This document shows positions 52,217 to 63,324 of a DNA stretch of 64,000 bases, one piece after another; the stretch's first letter is position 1; every line of letters begins with the position of its first letter. This DNA is from Amphimedon queenslandica (taxonomy: Eukaryota; Porifera; Demospongiae; Haplosclerida; Niphatidae): assembly GCF_000090795.2 (NCBI RefSeq), contig NW_003546274.1, positions 112,217-176,216 on the forward strand. The letters are read 5' to 3'. The notes below the pieces were generated by a model that had not been told where the DNA came from, ran no database searches, and was given only the letters and a program-made list of their open reading frames with translations. Position numbers and translations under genes: made by a program.

Positions 52217-53737
52217 TTAAAATGTTCTTAGATCGTGCGCTACTTTACATTTCCCCCGGCACAGCTCACAGCATGACTGGAAGGGATCGTTGGGTACGTT
52301 CTTGGAAAATGGAAAAAGGAAGTCCCTAGGAGATTCTATAGCATACGCATGGCATGCACAGTTTGATGCTAGTGGATTCTTCTTTCCCTTATAAGGAAGT
52401 CCGTGGGAAGAGGAGCTATCAGTTCTCCAGTCTGGTGAGGATCGTGTTGAAGTGACTGTTGCGGTGAATCTTTCGTTTCTGCTGCTCCTATTAACTTTAG
52501 ATCTGTGTGGTGCATTTATTGTTCGTATCTTGTAATGGGACCTTTTGAGTATTACGGGCGAGTGTTTAGGGTCACCAGGTTCGCTGGTCGGTGTGGCCTC
52601 ACGACTGGAGCCACACGCAGTTCCATAGTCCGAGGTCACATCTACCACTACCATGTCGTCTTGTTCGTAGATTTCTATGGATTTTCCGTCACCCATGACT
52701 ACCTCAGGAGACTCTTTTCTCCTCCTTCTTCTCTGGGTCAATCTCTCTTCTCTTGTAGAGGAAGAGCAAGAAGATGAAATGGGGGAATTAGAGGAGAGGG
52801 TGGGGGAAGGTGAGGGGGAGTTTTTAGACTTAGCATTGGCACTTTCTCTTTCTACATTGGCTCCTGTTGTGTTTTGCTCAATTCTTTGTTGTTCTTTCAG
52901 TTTGCGATAAACTTCCAATGCAACGTTTAAAGATTTGATCCATCTGAGAGGAAGGAAGGGTTTGTCATAAATATAGGAAAGGAGAGCTTATGATTACTTT
53001 TCACAGTGAGAGAGGGACTCTGCTTTCAAATCATATGTCTTATGGCCATTACAAGTATTGACATTAATAGAGAAGCAGCGTAAAGGATCATAGAGTGAAG
53101 CTATGGGGTAAAAGAGGTGTTGATATGGCAAGCATTCATAAGTTTATTACTTACCGGCTCTCATGTGGCCAGCATGAGAAAACCCTCTTTGTACACTGAC
53201 AACTTCACTTAGTGAGATTTTCTCTTCAACATCTGCAAAACAGAGGCATTATGAGCATTTGCACAATTAGTAAACTCTTTCCATACTTGATGGGTCAATC
53301 CTAAGGAGGAGGGAGCATTCAACTTCAGAGAGACAGAGGTAACAAGCTGAGGGGATTCTGCCTGTGTAGGATATAAACTCGTCACCTATTTACAAAAGGG
53401 AGAGAGAAGAGACCGTTAACAAGGAGTGAGACAAGAAGAAATGTCTTTAATTACCTTCAATGAGGAGTTTCGAGGAGTCGTACTTGTACTTGCGACATCT
53501 TTGACAAATCCTGATTTTCCTTCCATTACCATTGGATATGACGCTACTACAGCGGGAGTGTATCTGGTAGCCACAGAAATGGCAGGTCTTCCTTCCTCCT
53601 GACATCCACCAGAAGAACCCAAAGCTTTCACGACAATAGTCACAACTGGAGCCAGAAGAGGGCAAGGAGGGCGGTGGGAATTGTCCTGAGAGCCACTCGC
53701 TTCCTTCCCATTCATCGCTACTCTTTCTCTTGGTCAT
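52217..53737 (-). CDS. FYVE-type zinc finger plus PH-like domain protein
   Basis: Five exons (53455-53737, 53287-53385, 53155-53232, 52998-53100, 52217-52943) join in frame to 429 residues. Residues about 32-90 form a zinc finger with four Cys pairs (CDYC, CHFC, a Cys near HSRC, CQRC). The order and the RKTCHFCGYQIHSRC core fit a degenerate FYVE-type fold. A PH-like domain follows: GRIPSACYLCLSE, CFSINVNTCNGHKTYDLKA and the closing helix HCEKWIKSLNVALEVY. The C-terminal half is low-complexity (Ser, Arg) and ends with a Cys-rich block CCELCRGKCK. FYVE followed by PH is the arrangement at the C-terminus of FGD-family RhoGEFs, but no DH domain is found upstream. Binding to membrane phosphoinositides is an inference. 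Orthology not assigned. Confidence 0.75.
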
Positions 53738-54079
53738 ACTGTATAAGGAGAGAGACTCAATGGAGGCTTTGAGTCTTTGGTATAAAAGGATTCACTCACT
53801 CCGGCTCCAGCTAGCATGCACGACGAAGCAACGTGTTCTGATCGTGGTGCTGTGGCTAGTACAAAACCTCATTTATACTCTTGCTATGCGTGGGCGTTAC
53901 TTCAATATTATAATAATAATTGTGATAGGATATTCATAATCATTAATTTTCTTTTGATAAGAATAAAGAATAACTGAGAGCACAATAGACAATACTGATA
54001 ATAAAATGACATAACTGATACTATGACAGATTGATTAATAAGCTGATACTAAAAAGTAAATCAAAAAGTCCACAAAGAT
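53738..54079. other. Intergenic spacer between the FYVE-PH gene and iRhom
   Basis: 342 bp between two genes on the same strand. It must hold the FYVE-PH promoter and the iRhom 3' UTR. No distinct motif or exon is seen. Confidence 0.5.
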
Positions 54080-57000
54080 TTAAATAAATATGTCACGAGA
54101 CCGTATGTTCTGTCCAAAGTTAAGACAGAAAGTGCGCGTAAACGGAATGCAATTTAAGAACCTAAACCCATCCCATGTGTCCTGCTCCACATAAAAGATG
54201 AGGAAGAACAACAAATAAAGCAAGATTAGTACTGGTGTGCCAATAAATATAAATAAAATCTTGGACACTTGTATCCAATCCTTCCATGGATTGTATTCCC
54301 TCTTGTGTTTGTCTCTATAATATGCTAACTCAGCATCAAGAGGCTGGTAATATGGGACTAGTATTCCACTCCATAGCGTGCCAAATAGAAATCCTCCGAA
54401 ATGAGCAAAATTATCAATAAAAGGAAAGAGACCGCAGCAGAGGAGAATGATAATGATGATTAGTAGTTTGAGGGCTTCTTTCCAAGGTTTAGTAAGACGG
54501 TGTGCCTGATACATAATGTATATAAGAAAGAATGAGATTATACCGAAAATTCCTCCAGCTGGACCAACCTAGAAAGAAATGAGAAAGAATAGCTAGAGCA
54601 AGAAATTAGCTAACTCAAACTTCTGGCATAGCATAGCATAGTGGCTTATGTAATGATTTTTTTTGGAGTGTAAACTGAAAATATTATCTTATACAAATTA
54701 TTCAATGGCCATTAATGGAGTAAATAAACTCATTCCTAATCCTCCAGTAAAGCCCCCTCTTCCCTTTACCTCAGGGTTGTAGGGGACGAATACAGCACTG
54801 ACAATATTCCCTCCTAGGCCACTCCCTAGATATATCAAAGACGTTCTCAGCCAGCCGAGATACTTCTCAACGTGACGGAGGACAAAGAAGTGAAAGGTAA
54901 GAGTGAAGACAAGATGAATGATCCTGTGAAACAAAAAGAGAGAAATTGGGATATGCTCTAGCTGTCTCGACTATCATATTGCAAACACACAGAGGATGTC
55001 ATACATAATATTAAGCAAATATTACATATACAGTTCTAAGGCTTTTTCTTGAGCTGCCCACAATAAACACAGTACACATAGCTGGATTAACAAGACTAGT
55101 AACAACAGTGTAACGGAATCAGTAGAAGTTGTTATAAATTATGTCATGGGATCAACAGAACAGCTCAGCACTGTTACTACTGACAGGTATGCACATTCTC
55201 AGTCATGGACAATTAAAAATACTCCATCTCAGACACTTACCCAGCATGAAGGAAGAGAGAAGTAAGCAATCGATAGAACTGGTCAGGCACTTTAGGATAA
55301 ACAAATGGCAGGAGACCACACAAATCACTTAGGCAGTCAACCTATGCAGCTACAAGTAATATAAGTTACCGTTTTGTTTACTTTACTTGTGAACATAAAA
55401 AAGCATCAGCATGAAACCTCCCATCTAAGAAGTCGCAGTGTTCAAGAGTAGTGATGAGACAGTGAGCTTGAATCCCGACACAACACGGGCGCCCAGTCAA
55501 GTTGCAGGAGAGGTGCTCCGAAGGACGAGTTTGAGACTCTTGACAAATCTGGAACGATTATTCGATAATGACTTTATTTATAATAATTGGCCCCTCTCTC
55601 CTTACCGGCCACTCTGTGATATTTTCCGACATCCATCTTGTATCATGTGAAGGATTAGGATTCAAACAACTCCTGCATAATATAAATAATAGTAATAGTA
55701 ATACTAATAGAAATGATGCTATAATAACTAACACAAAGGCCTTTAAAAATCATTTATATAGCAGAGCATTTATTTATAGCTCACAACCTCTCTCTCTCTC
55801 TCACACACACACTGAGCTATCAAAACTAGCTATGTACACACGGAGGGAAAAATTCCATGGTAACTGCTATTCAAATGTTATTGACAGCTTACAATGGTGA
55901 AGTACCACACACGGCCCTGTCAGTAAACACAGTGGAGTCATTCAACTCTTGGTCAATGTAAACAAAGTCAGAAAATAACTCCTAAAAAAGAAATAGAAAT
56001 GAGAGAGAGAGAATATAATTATCAAAAATTACCGGACACTGCTCACGAGATGTGACCTGAACACAGCCGGAGTTATCTAGCCTTACACAACAGCCGGAGC
56101 TATTAGCCTCCCTCCACCTATCAATATCCAACCCTCTTGCCAATTGTCTGTCATATCTCATGCATGGGCCGTATGTAGCCCCAAGCAATACTAGAGCACT
56201 CTATACATAATGAAATAAACTAGTGATAATATTATAGTAGTGTTTTATAACAAACTTAGCAACATCAGAACAGGTGAAACTGGGGGAGTCCCCTAGACTA
56301 AATTTTAAAATGCCTGTAACTTAATCAGACTAGGCTCAAGCCAGGGCTTCCCCACATAACATGCTAATTGAGCTAAATAGCATGAGCTGATAAGTACTAC
56401 ATTGTATAATTATAGTATAACAGTCCACACAAATGTTCTATACAACATTAGAACATGTATATGCATCAGAAAAAATTATAAAAATGAAGAATTCTCTCCT
56501 TGTCGTTTTTGACAAAATTTGGCCAAAGTCCCTGTAAAGGGTCTTTGGCCATATTTTGGAGCAACTTTAAAAATTCGTAAACAATTCAATTATGATTGGA
56601 ATCCGCCTTAACTTTCTACACAACTTAAGGATGTGCATATGCATTAGAAAAAAATTATAAAAAAGAAGGAATCTCTCCTTGGCATTTTTGATGAAATTTG
56701 GCCAAGGACCATATAGTACAGGGTCTTTGGCCAGATTTCTGACTTTGACAATCCCCTGACAAGAGCCTGCATTAACATTATGCCAAAGTCCTGTGGGAAA
56801 TCCTGGATCAAACTTTCTAAGACATCAATGCCCACACAATGACATCAATGCCCACACAATGACAGCAAAGTTTACCTGAGGGGGTCCACCCCAGACATTA
56901 GTTGAAATGTTCTTCTCTTCAACAGCAACAGCAAGATTGCTCTGCTGGACAAGAGCCCTCTCCGTCTTTAGATCGAAACCGTAAGGAGCAAATCCATAGA

Positions 57001-59026
57001 CTGACAGACTGAATACAAGAATGAGTATATGGACTGTCATTAGCCAGTAGGCAAAGAAAGGACTGCAATGAGCAAAAAAGAACATGAGTGATAAAAATAC
57101 CAAAAGTACATAATACCAAGAGTACATAAAGTACTCTTGATAATATCTAAAGGTATTAGTCTATGTACTTTTAATTAGGTATTGAACTTAGGAATTTTAA
57201 GGTATTTAGGTTCTCTTTTTAGGTTTTATGTACTCTTGATATTACTATAATCTGTAACTGGCTAACCGATGAAGTGAGGGCTGCTCCATTTCAGCTAATC
57301 TCTGGCGAGTGTCTGACTTCACGTTCTTATAGTTAAAGTTAAGTAGTCTCAGTGTGACTCCTCTCAGTGGACCTCGGTAGTGTTTGGCTTTCCTCTCACT
57401 TTGACGCAAGAGCTTCTTACGTCTCGGTTTGACTTCTATATAAATCACAAAAATAAATAAAATATAATTTTAAAAATTTGACCTTTAGGTATGTGGTCTA
57501 ATGTATCATATTGTGGTGGGGGTTCATCTGGCACTTCAAACTTGCGCCTAATAAAATTGAAATGTGAGATTGCTGTTGCTATACTCACCTGGCAATTTGA
57601 CCATCTGTCATTTCCCTGCCAAAGAGATTATCATCCTAAGGTAGAGTAAAGAGAGAGAGAGTGAGAAAGAGAGGAGAGAGGGAGAGGAGAGAGAGAAAGA
57701 GGGAGGGAATGAGAGACAAAAACATTCTTTACCTCAAACAAAACAAAATCAGGGCTCTTGGTGCTATCTTCCTTCTATAAAATAAGAAAAGATGTAACAC
57801 ATACCACACAAGCCTCTCTCCTTTCTCTTCTTTCCTCTCTACCTCATATTGTATCTTCTTCAATGCTATTCCTCCTCCATCAATATCACTCATTTCACCA
57901 CTGTCCACTTCTTCAACATTAAGAAATGACTCCTGATGGGTCCACTGTCTCTCTGCAGCAGTTGCCTGACTTGGCTCTCCTTCTTCTGGCTCCTTCTTCT
58001 GCCAGAAATAGAAATAAGTGACATTTTCTTACTATTTATATTTTTCTCTAAAATAATGCTCTCACTTGTGTTGATAAGTACGACAAACTCATCAGAGCAA
58101 TTTTAGCAATCTTCCATAGATCTGGTTTAGGCTCAATAATCTGGAGTTCCTCAGGCTCCGCCTCCAGTCTACCAGTTGGACGGGAGAGATAAGCTCTTCT
58201 CTGGAGCGTGGATGAGGCACCAGTGGCCAACGACACTCCCATAGTTGACCTAGTCGGAGCACTCAGGCTACGCTCAATACGAGAACTTCCCGTTGCTGTA
58301 CTTGAGTCAGGGACAGGCTCACTAGTTTGGTATCTATAAGAAGGATCAATGGCTCTCATTGGTATTGATTCATGACCACCAGCTGAAGGAGGAGGTGGTG
58401 GAGTTGGTAGAGCAGGACCTTCAGCGGCGGTCTGGTGTTGGTCTGGTTTAACGCTTAACTGTCGCAGTAAGGAATGTGTCGTGACTGGTGCGACTATTAG
58501 AGAATAAAGAAATTATTAGTAGAGAAATAGTCAAAACAATATTATAGTTCCCAACCAATAAAAATAACATAACAAAATATGTACATGCAATATTCTACAT
58601 ATCAGTATCAGTATAATGTTAACTCTATTCATCTTTCCCTCTATACATGCATACATATTTGTCTTTACCAGTTTCATGAGGAACAATAGCTTCAACAAGT
58701 GACTTATCACAATCCAGTTGTGCCTCAGTACTCTTTAGTCTCTTCACTCTCTGCTCCATCTTAGCCACCACTATACTCCTCTGTACATGTTCCTGATGCT
58801 CTTGCGTTGACTGGGGGTGCTCTAAACCAACAAACTGAAGAGCTTGACTAAAGGAAGAAACATTATTGATGCAAATGTACATGTATATTAATTATCACCT
58901 CTTCACAACTCTCCTAATTGTGTCCCATTTGTTTTCATTTTTAGGTTGAGGAGGAGTAGGACTAGCTGGAGGGACAGGTCTGTCCTCTGGGATACTCTCT
59001 AATGTTGGTAATGCAGAAGTTGCCAT
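54080..59026 (-). CDS. RHBDF: Inactive rhomboid protein (iRhom)
   Basis: iRhoms are ER/Golgi membrane pseudoproteases that chaperone ADAM17 and regulate EGF-ligand traffic. At least fourteen exons are readable from [15 protein letters not shown] (59026) to the stop at 54080. The cytosolic N-terminus has RSLSAP-type phosphorylation/14-3-3-like sites. The first membrane segment follows [20 protein letters not shown] (about 56900-57062). The cysteine-rich luminal iRhom homology domain has [26 protein letters not shown] and EHCDF. The rhomboid core has [42 protein letters not shown] and [19 protein letters not shown] in place of the GxSG serine motif, with the histidine motif kept, identifies an iRhom rather than an active protease. 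The equal match to RHBDF1 and RHBDF2 fits a pre-duplication gene. The intron 56201-56874 has dispersed-repeat copies. Confidence 0.94.
56440..56730 (+). repeat. Dispersed intronic repeat, about one and a half units, in iRhom
   Basis: Landmarks are ACAACATTAGAACATGTATATGCATCAGAAAAAATTATAAAAATG, GACAAAATTTGGCCAAAGTCCCTGTA, GGAGCAACTTTAAAAATTCGTAA and CTTTCTACACAACTTAAGG, then a second CATTAGAAAAAAATTATAAAA. The core near 56706 (ATAGTACAGGGTCTTTGG) is half intact. Confidence 0.8.
57098..57246. mobile_element. Short MITE sharing termini with the element at 32775-33206
   Basis: Ends are TACCAAAAGTACATAATACCAAGAGTACATAA on the left and TTTTATGTACTCTTGATATTA on the right. TACCAAGAGTACATAAAGTACTCTTGATA (57113-57141) is itself a palindrome, which suggests a nested or rearranged copy. 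About 150 bp, non-coding, inside an iRhom intron. Confidence 0.7.
57643..57720 (+). repeat. GA-rich simple repeat in an iRhom intron
   Basis: GAGAGA/GGGAGA tract; on the coding strand it is a CT-rich stretch between two small exons. Confidence 0.85.
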
Positions 59027-59147
59027 CTTTTGCTGCGGTCAGCCAAGCAAGTGACAAAAGAGTTAAAAAACAAACACATTATTTAATAACTTAACCTTAA
59101 TATAAAGTGACGCCATCTAACTAACTATAATATAGGCGTAGCTCAAA

Positions 59148-61997
59148 ATGGCATCCAACGAGAAAGGTGTGGCTGGTGACAATCTTGAAAGCACGCTCCA
59201 GTATGCAAAGAAGGTATTTACTGAGAGGCTAGGAGGATCTCCGTCAGTAGTAGCGTATGCTCCAGGACGCGTTAATCTCATTGGAGAGCACACTGACTAC
59301 AACAATGGCTGTGTTTTTCCTATGGTAAGGTCCTTAAATGCATCACGTGACACTTTACTCTAATCACGTGACTATAGGCACTCCAGAGGGTAACGGTTAT
59401 AGTTGGTCGTCCGCTGTCCAGTGGAAAGGATTGTCGTATCATCACGACTGCATTCTCAGAGGACAATGATGTCACTTTCTCTCTCCCTCCTCCTCCAACA
59501 GATGAAGAGTATCAGGACAAGACCTCGAGGATGCCCCTCTCTTCTCCTTCTTGGACCCGCTATGTAAAGGGTGTGGTTGCTCTTCTCAGTAGAGGAGTCT
59601 CAGGGGGTGTGCCTCCATTTGAAGCAGTCATCAACTCGAGCGTACCTTTGGGTGGGGGCGTGTCTAGCTCAGCCTCTTTGGAACTGTCGGTTTGTTTGTT
59701 TGTGGAGGAGCTCTGTCGAAGAGTGGGTGTGGTCCTGCCGACCTTTACCAATCCGGTAAAATATAGTTATATTTTATATGTAATTACATTTACATGTACA
59801 TTAATATTGCTAGATAGTCTTAATACTTTAGTCTTTATAGGAAAGAGCCTTATTATGCCAAAGAGCTGAGCACATGTATGCTCATTCTCCTTGTGGTATC
59901 ATGGATCAGTTTGTGTGCATGATGGCAGAGAAAGATAAAGCACTCTTCATTGATTGCCAGTAATAATTAATCCTCATTTGTTCCACTCCTCATTATTATT
60001 TTATTTTCCAGACCCAATAACGATGGAACTTTCACTGCTGAGGGGGTTCCCCTTGATTTGGAGAAGGAGGGGCTTGTTGTCATGGTGACAAACACTAACG
60101 TCAAACACAATGTGGGTGGTGGAGAGTACGAGAAGAGGCGTGACCGTTGCTATGCCGCCTGCGATAAACTTGGAGTAAAGACACTGAGAGATGTTAAAAA
60201 TTTGGAGGAGATTGAAAGTAAGCAAGTAAACCCTGAGCTCCTCTACTAACGTTGTGTGTTTAGAATTGAAGACTAGTCTCTCTGATCCTGTTCCTGATGG
60301 ACCTACTGAGTACCAGTGTGCTGTGCATGTTGTGAGCGAGATACTCCGAACCATTGAGGCTAAAGAAGTATTGAAAGGAGGAAACTTCAGACATTTTGGA
60401 AAACTAATGAACGAGAGTCACGAATCACTAAAGTAACGAAGGGTTATAGTTGAAGCGTGATATCTACTTAATGTTGTTTGATTAGAAATGTTTACAAAGT
60501 GAGCTGCTTTGAGTTGGATTGTCTTGTTGAGCTGGCAAGGCAGGATGAGCGAGTTTATGGATCTCGTATGACTGGTGCTGGTTTTGGAGGTTGTACTGTC
60601 ACTCTCCTCAAGAAAGAGGCTGTGACTGAGACCCAGAAAAGAATCCAGGTTAGTAGACACTGGCATAGTAGAAAAGCCTTATACATGTAACATGGTATTT
60701 CATCAAAAAAGCTACATGTACATGTAAGTGATTCCCAAGCAAGTTTTCAAAAAAAGGTTTAGGCTATGTAATAAATAGCCTTTGCTATTTTTGAGTTTTT
60801 AAAAATGCTCATAACTTGAAAATTATTTGTCGGAATCAGCTGAAACTTTCTACACAGCATAAGTACATCAATATATATCAGAAAATGTAATAAAAATTGG
60901 GGGGTGATTTTTTAGCCATTTTTTGGAAAAAACCATGGGCTATAGTACAGGGTATTTTTCAAAAATTGGCCGATTTTTAAAATGGCCGTAACTCGAAAAG
61001 TTTTAGTCAGAATCAGCTGAAACTTTCTACACAGCATAAGTACATCAATATATATCAGAAAATGTAATAAAAATTGGGGGGTGATTTTTTAGCCATTTTT
61101 TGGAAAAAACCATGGGCTATAGTACAGGGTATTTTTCAAAAATTGGCCAATTTTTAAAATGGCCGTAACTCGAAAAGTTTTAGTCAGAATCAGCTCAAAC
61201 TTTCTACACAGCATAAGTACATCAATATATATCAGAAAATGTATTAAAAATTAGGGGTGATTTTTTAGCCATTTTTCAGAAAAAACCATGGGCTATATAT
61301 AGTACAGGGTTTTTTCAAAAATTGCCGATTTTTTAAATGGCCGTAAGTCCAAAAGTTTTAGTCGGAATCAGCTCAAACTTTCTACACAGCATAAGTACAT
61401 CAATATATATCAGAAAATGTATTAAAAATTAGGGGTGATTTTTTAGCCATTTTTTGGAAAAAACCATGGGCTATAGTACAGGGTATTTTTCAAAAATTGG
61501 CTGATTTTTAAAATGGCCGTAACTTGAAAAGTTTTAGTTGGAATCAGCTCACACTTTCTACACAGCATAAGTACATCAATATATATATCAGAAAATGTAT
61601 TAAAACTTAGGGTGATTTTTGAGCCATTTTTCAGAAAAAAAACCATGGGCTATATAGTACAGGGTATTATTCAGAAATTAGCTGATTTAAAAAAATGGCC
61701 ATTTTAGTTGGAATCAGCTTAAACTTTATACACAGCATAAGTACATCAATATGTATCAGAATCATTAGTAGTAGTAGTAGTAGTAGTATTGTTTTTGCCA
61801 TTGTTGACCCTGTACTCTTGGTAATAGTAATAGTATATTGCCATGCCCATGATAATGAAGATGTGATAAAAGGTCACACCTCTTTTTTGTGTTTGCTCCT
61901 TTAGGAAGGATATGTTAACGAAAAAGGAGAAAAGATGAATGCAACCTTTTTCTTGGCCACCCCATCCTCTGGAGCAGGCATCATTAAAAACATCTAA
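59148..61997 (+). CDS. GALK1: Galactokinase
   Basis: Galactokinase phosphorylates galactose at C1 with ATP, the first committed step of the Leloir pathway, in the cytosol. Seven exons (59148-59324, 59378-59755, 59841-59959, 60012-60217, 60264-60432, 60486-60648, 61905-61997) join in frame to 434 residues. GHMP-family motifs are all visible: the galactokinase signature [15 protein letters not shown], the ATP-binding loop [14 protein letters not shown], the catalytic-base region CGIMDQFV, and motif 3 [17 protein letters not shown]. Length is near the usual 390-430. The 1.26-kb last intron is filled by a satellite array; the other introns are 46-85 bp. Intron 1 contains two CACGTG boxes. The start is 121 bp from the divergent iRhom start. 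Confidence 0.95.
60780..61765 (+). repeat. Tandem array of about 177-bp monomers in the last GALK1 intron
   Basis: Five to six head-to-tail units. CCATGGGC falls at 60933, 61110, 61286, 61464 and 61643, so periods are 177, 176, 178 and 179 bp. Each unit holds GGGCTATAGTACAGGGTATTTTT, AAATGGCCGTAACTCGAAAAGTTTTAGTC, AGAATCAGCTCAAACTTTCTACACAGCATAAGTACATCAATATATATCAGAAAATG. Blocks such as CAGCTCAAACTTTCTACACA and TAGTACAGGG are shared with the TSR3 array, so the two are subfamilies of one repeat. Confidence 0.9.
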
Positions 61998-62156
61998 ACA
62001 TTACTCTAAGAATGTAAAACGCTGTTTTTGTTTTTTTGAAATTTTAAACATTATTAATAACACAATAGCCATTATATCAATATAGTTGCACTAAAAGTAG
62101 ACAAGACTCAAATATTAAAGCGGCAATGTTCAATTGAAAGTTTTTTATTGAATTAT

Positions 62157-63324
62157 TTAGTCATCATCATCACTGCCAATAGTAATTGGTAGTACAATAG
62201 CCAGTATTATCAATACTAGCAGAAGAGTTCCAATTGATATAGAAACACGACTCAATATTCTTGTAGCCACTGCCTCCCCCCAAGCATTGCCAACATTCCC
62301 AGCAGCTACACTCTCCTTAGTCTAAAATAAAAAAATAATAATAATAAGAAGAAGGACAATATAATAATAGAACATGATGGGAATGTAAAGAAAAGGGACA
62401 GAAAGGAGAACTAATAGAATTATCATTAAGTTAAAAGAAGATAGAGTCAGGGGAGAATGCTGAAAAGTGTCCATTAGTAGAGCTGCATTACCCATAATGA
62501 TACTAATTATTAATGTCCTACCTTATTAGCCATGTAGAGTGCAAGGAGACCCAGTGGGAAGAAGCAGATGACAGCTATGACAGCAAGATAGGTATAATCC
62601 GGTGGGGCAACAATTCTTCTCTGATATACAATAGGCTGAGCTTGATGGACCTGGAGATTAGATACGTGAGTTTACATCTTTTTTACACTTAATTTTTAAA
62701 CTTCCTGCCAAAGACCACATGATGCTTTTTGTTGTGAAAGGCCATTTTCTGATACACATGCATGTACTTATTTTATTTAGAGAAATGACTATGAGATGTA
62801 TGTGCGTATGAAAACTACTCCAGTTATCAAAACAATAAAAATATATTTTCTTTATCAATAGCTATTCATTTTCTGTGACCATGTATGGTAAAAGGGGCAA
62901 TCAAGTCGAAAAGGCTCAAACATTGAAAACGCAAAAGGACTGTGTTTTTTCTCTCAATGCTCCATTGTTAAAAGGGAAAAACAGTAATTCTACATAACAA
63001 AGGTATATACATATCAATAATGACAGGATTTTTGACCAACTACAAGACTGATCTAACAGTGGAAGTCTAATTCTTCACAAACTAGCAGAGTCTAAAAGAT
63101 ATGGCTTTGAAGAAATTTTGAAATACGCCCATACTTCACACTATCTCTGGTTATTTATAGAACTCACAATAATCGTGTTTTGATGTGTTTGTTGAGGCGC
63201 TTGTTGATAATAAGGTGGAGGAGGCTGACCGTAATTACGAGGATCAGGTTGACCTGCATAGAAAGGAGATTTACTTCGTGTTTAATATTTAACTACCTTG
63301 AAGAAGCTTCTCTCTGTCAGCCAT
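62157..63324 (-). CDS. CD225/dispanin-type small membrane protein
   Basis: Four exons (63297-63324, 63168-63253, 62522-62650, 62157-62321) encode 135 residues. A Pro/Gln/Tyr-rich N-terminus (QPPPPYYQQAPQ, with a PPPY motif that could bind WW domains) is followed by a first hydrophobic segment DYTYLAVIAVICFFPLGLLA. Then come LYMANKTKESVAAGNVGNAW and a second hydrophobic segment ISIGTLLLVLIILAIVLP. This two-helix pattern with a short polar loop (AAGNVGNA) is that of the CD225 domain found in IFITM, PRRT and SYNDIG proteins. It is not assigned to one of these. It ends in an acidic SDDDD tail. A paralogue lies just upstream and an alternative first exon may exist at 63647-63671. Confidence 0.8.

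Noticed and set aside
54698-54769. [10 protein letters not shown] as a possible rhomboid active site
   Set aside because: This is read-through into the intron after VPYNPE. Correct splicing joins to [10 protein letters not shown], the iRhom pseudo-active site.
61443-61646. Open frames of 60-70 codons within the GALK1 array
   Set aside because: They are made of satellite monomers; no codon bias or domain is visible.
60780-61765. CRISPR-like regular repeats
   Set aside because: The monomers are contiguous with no unique spacers and lie in a eukaryotic intron. This is a satellite array.
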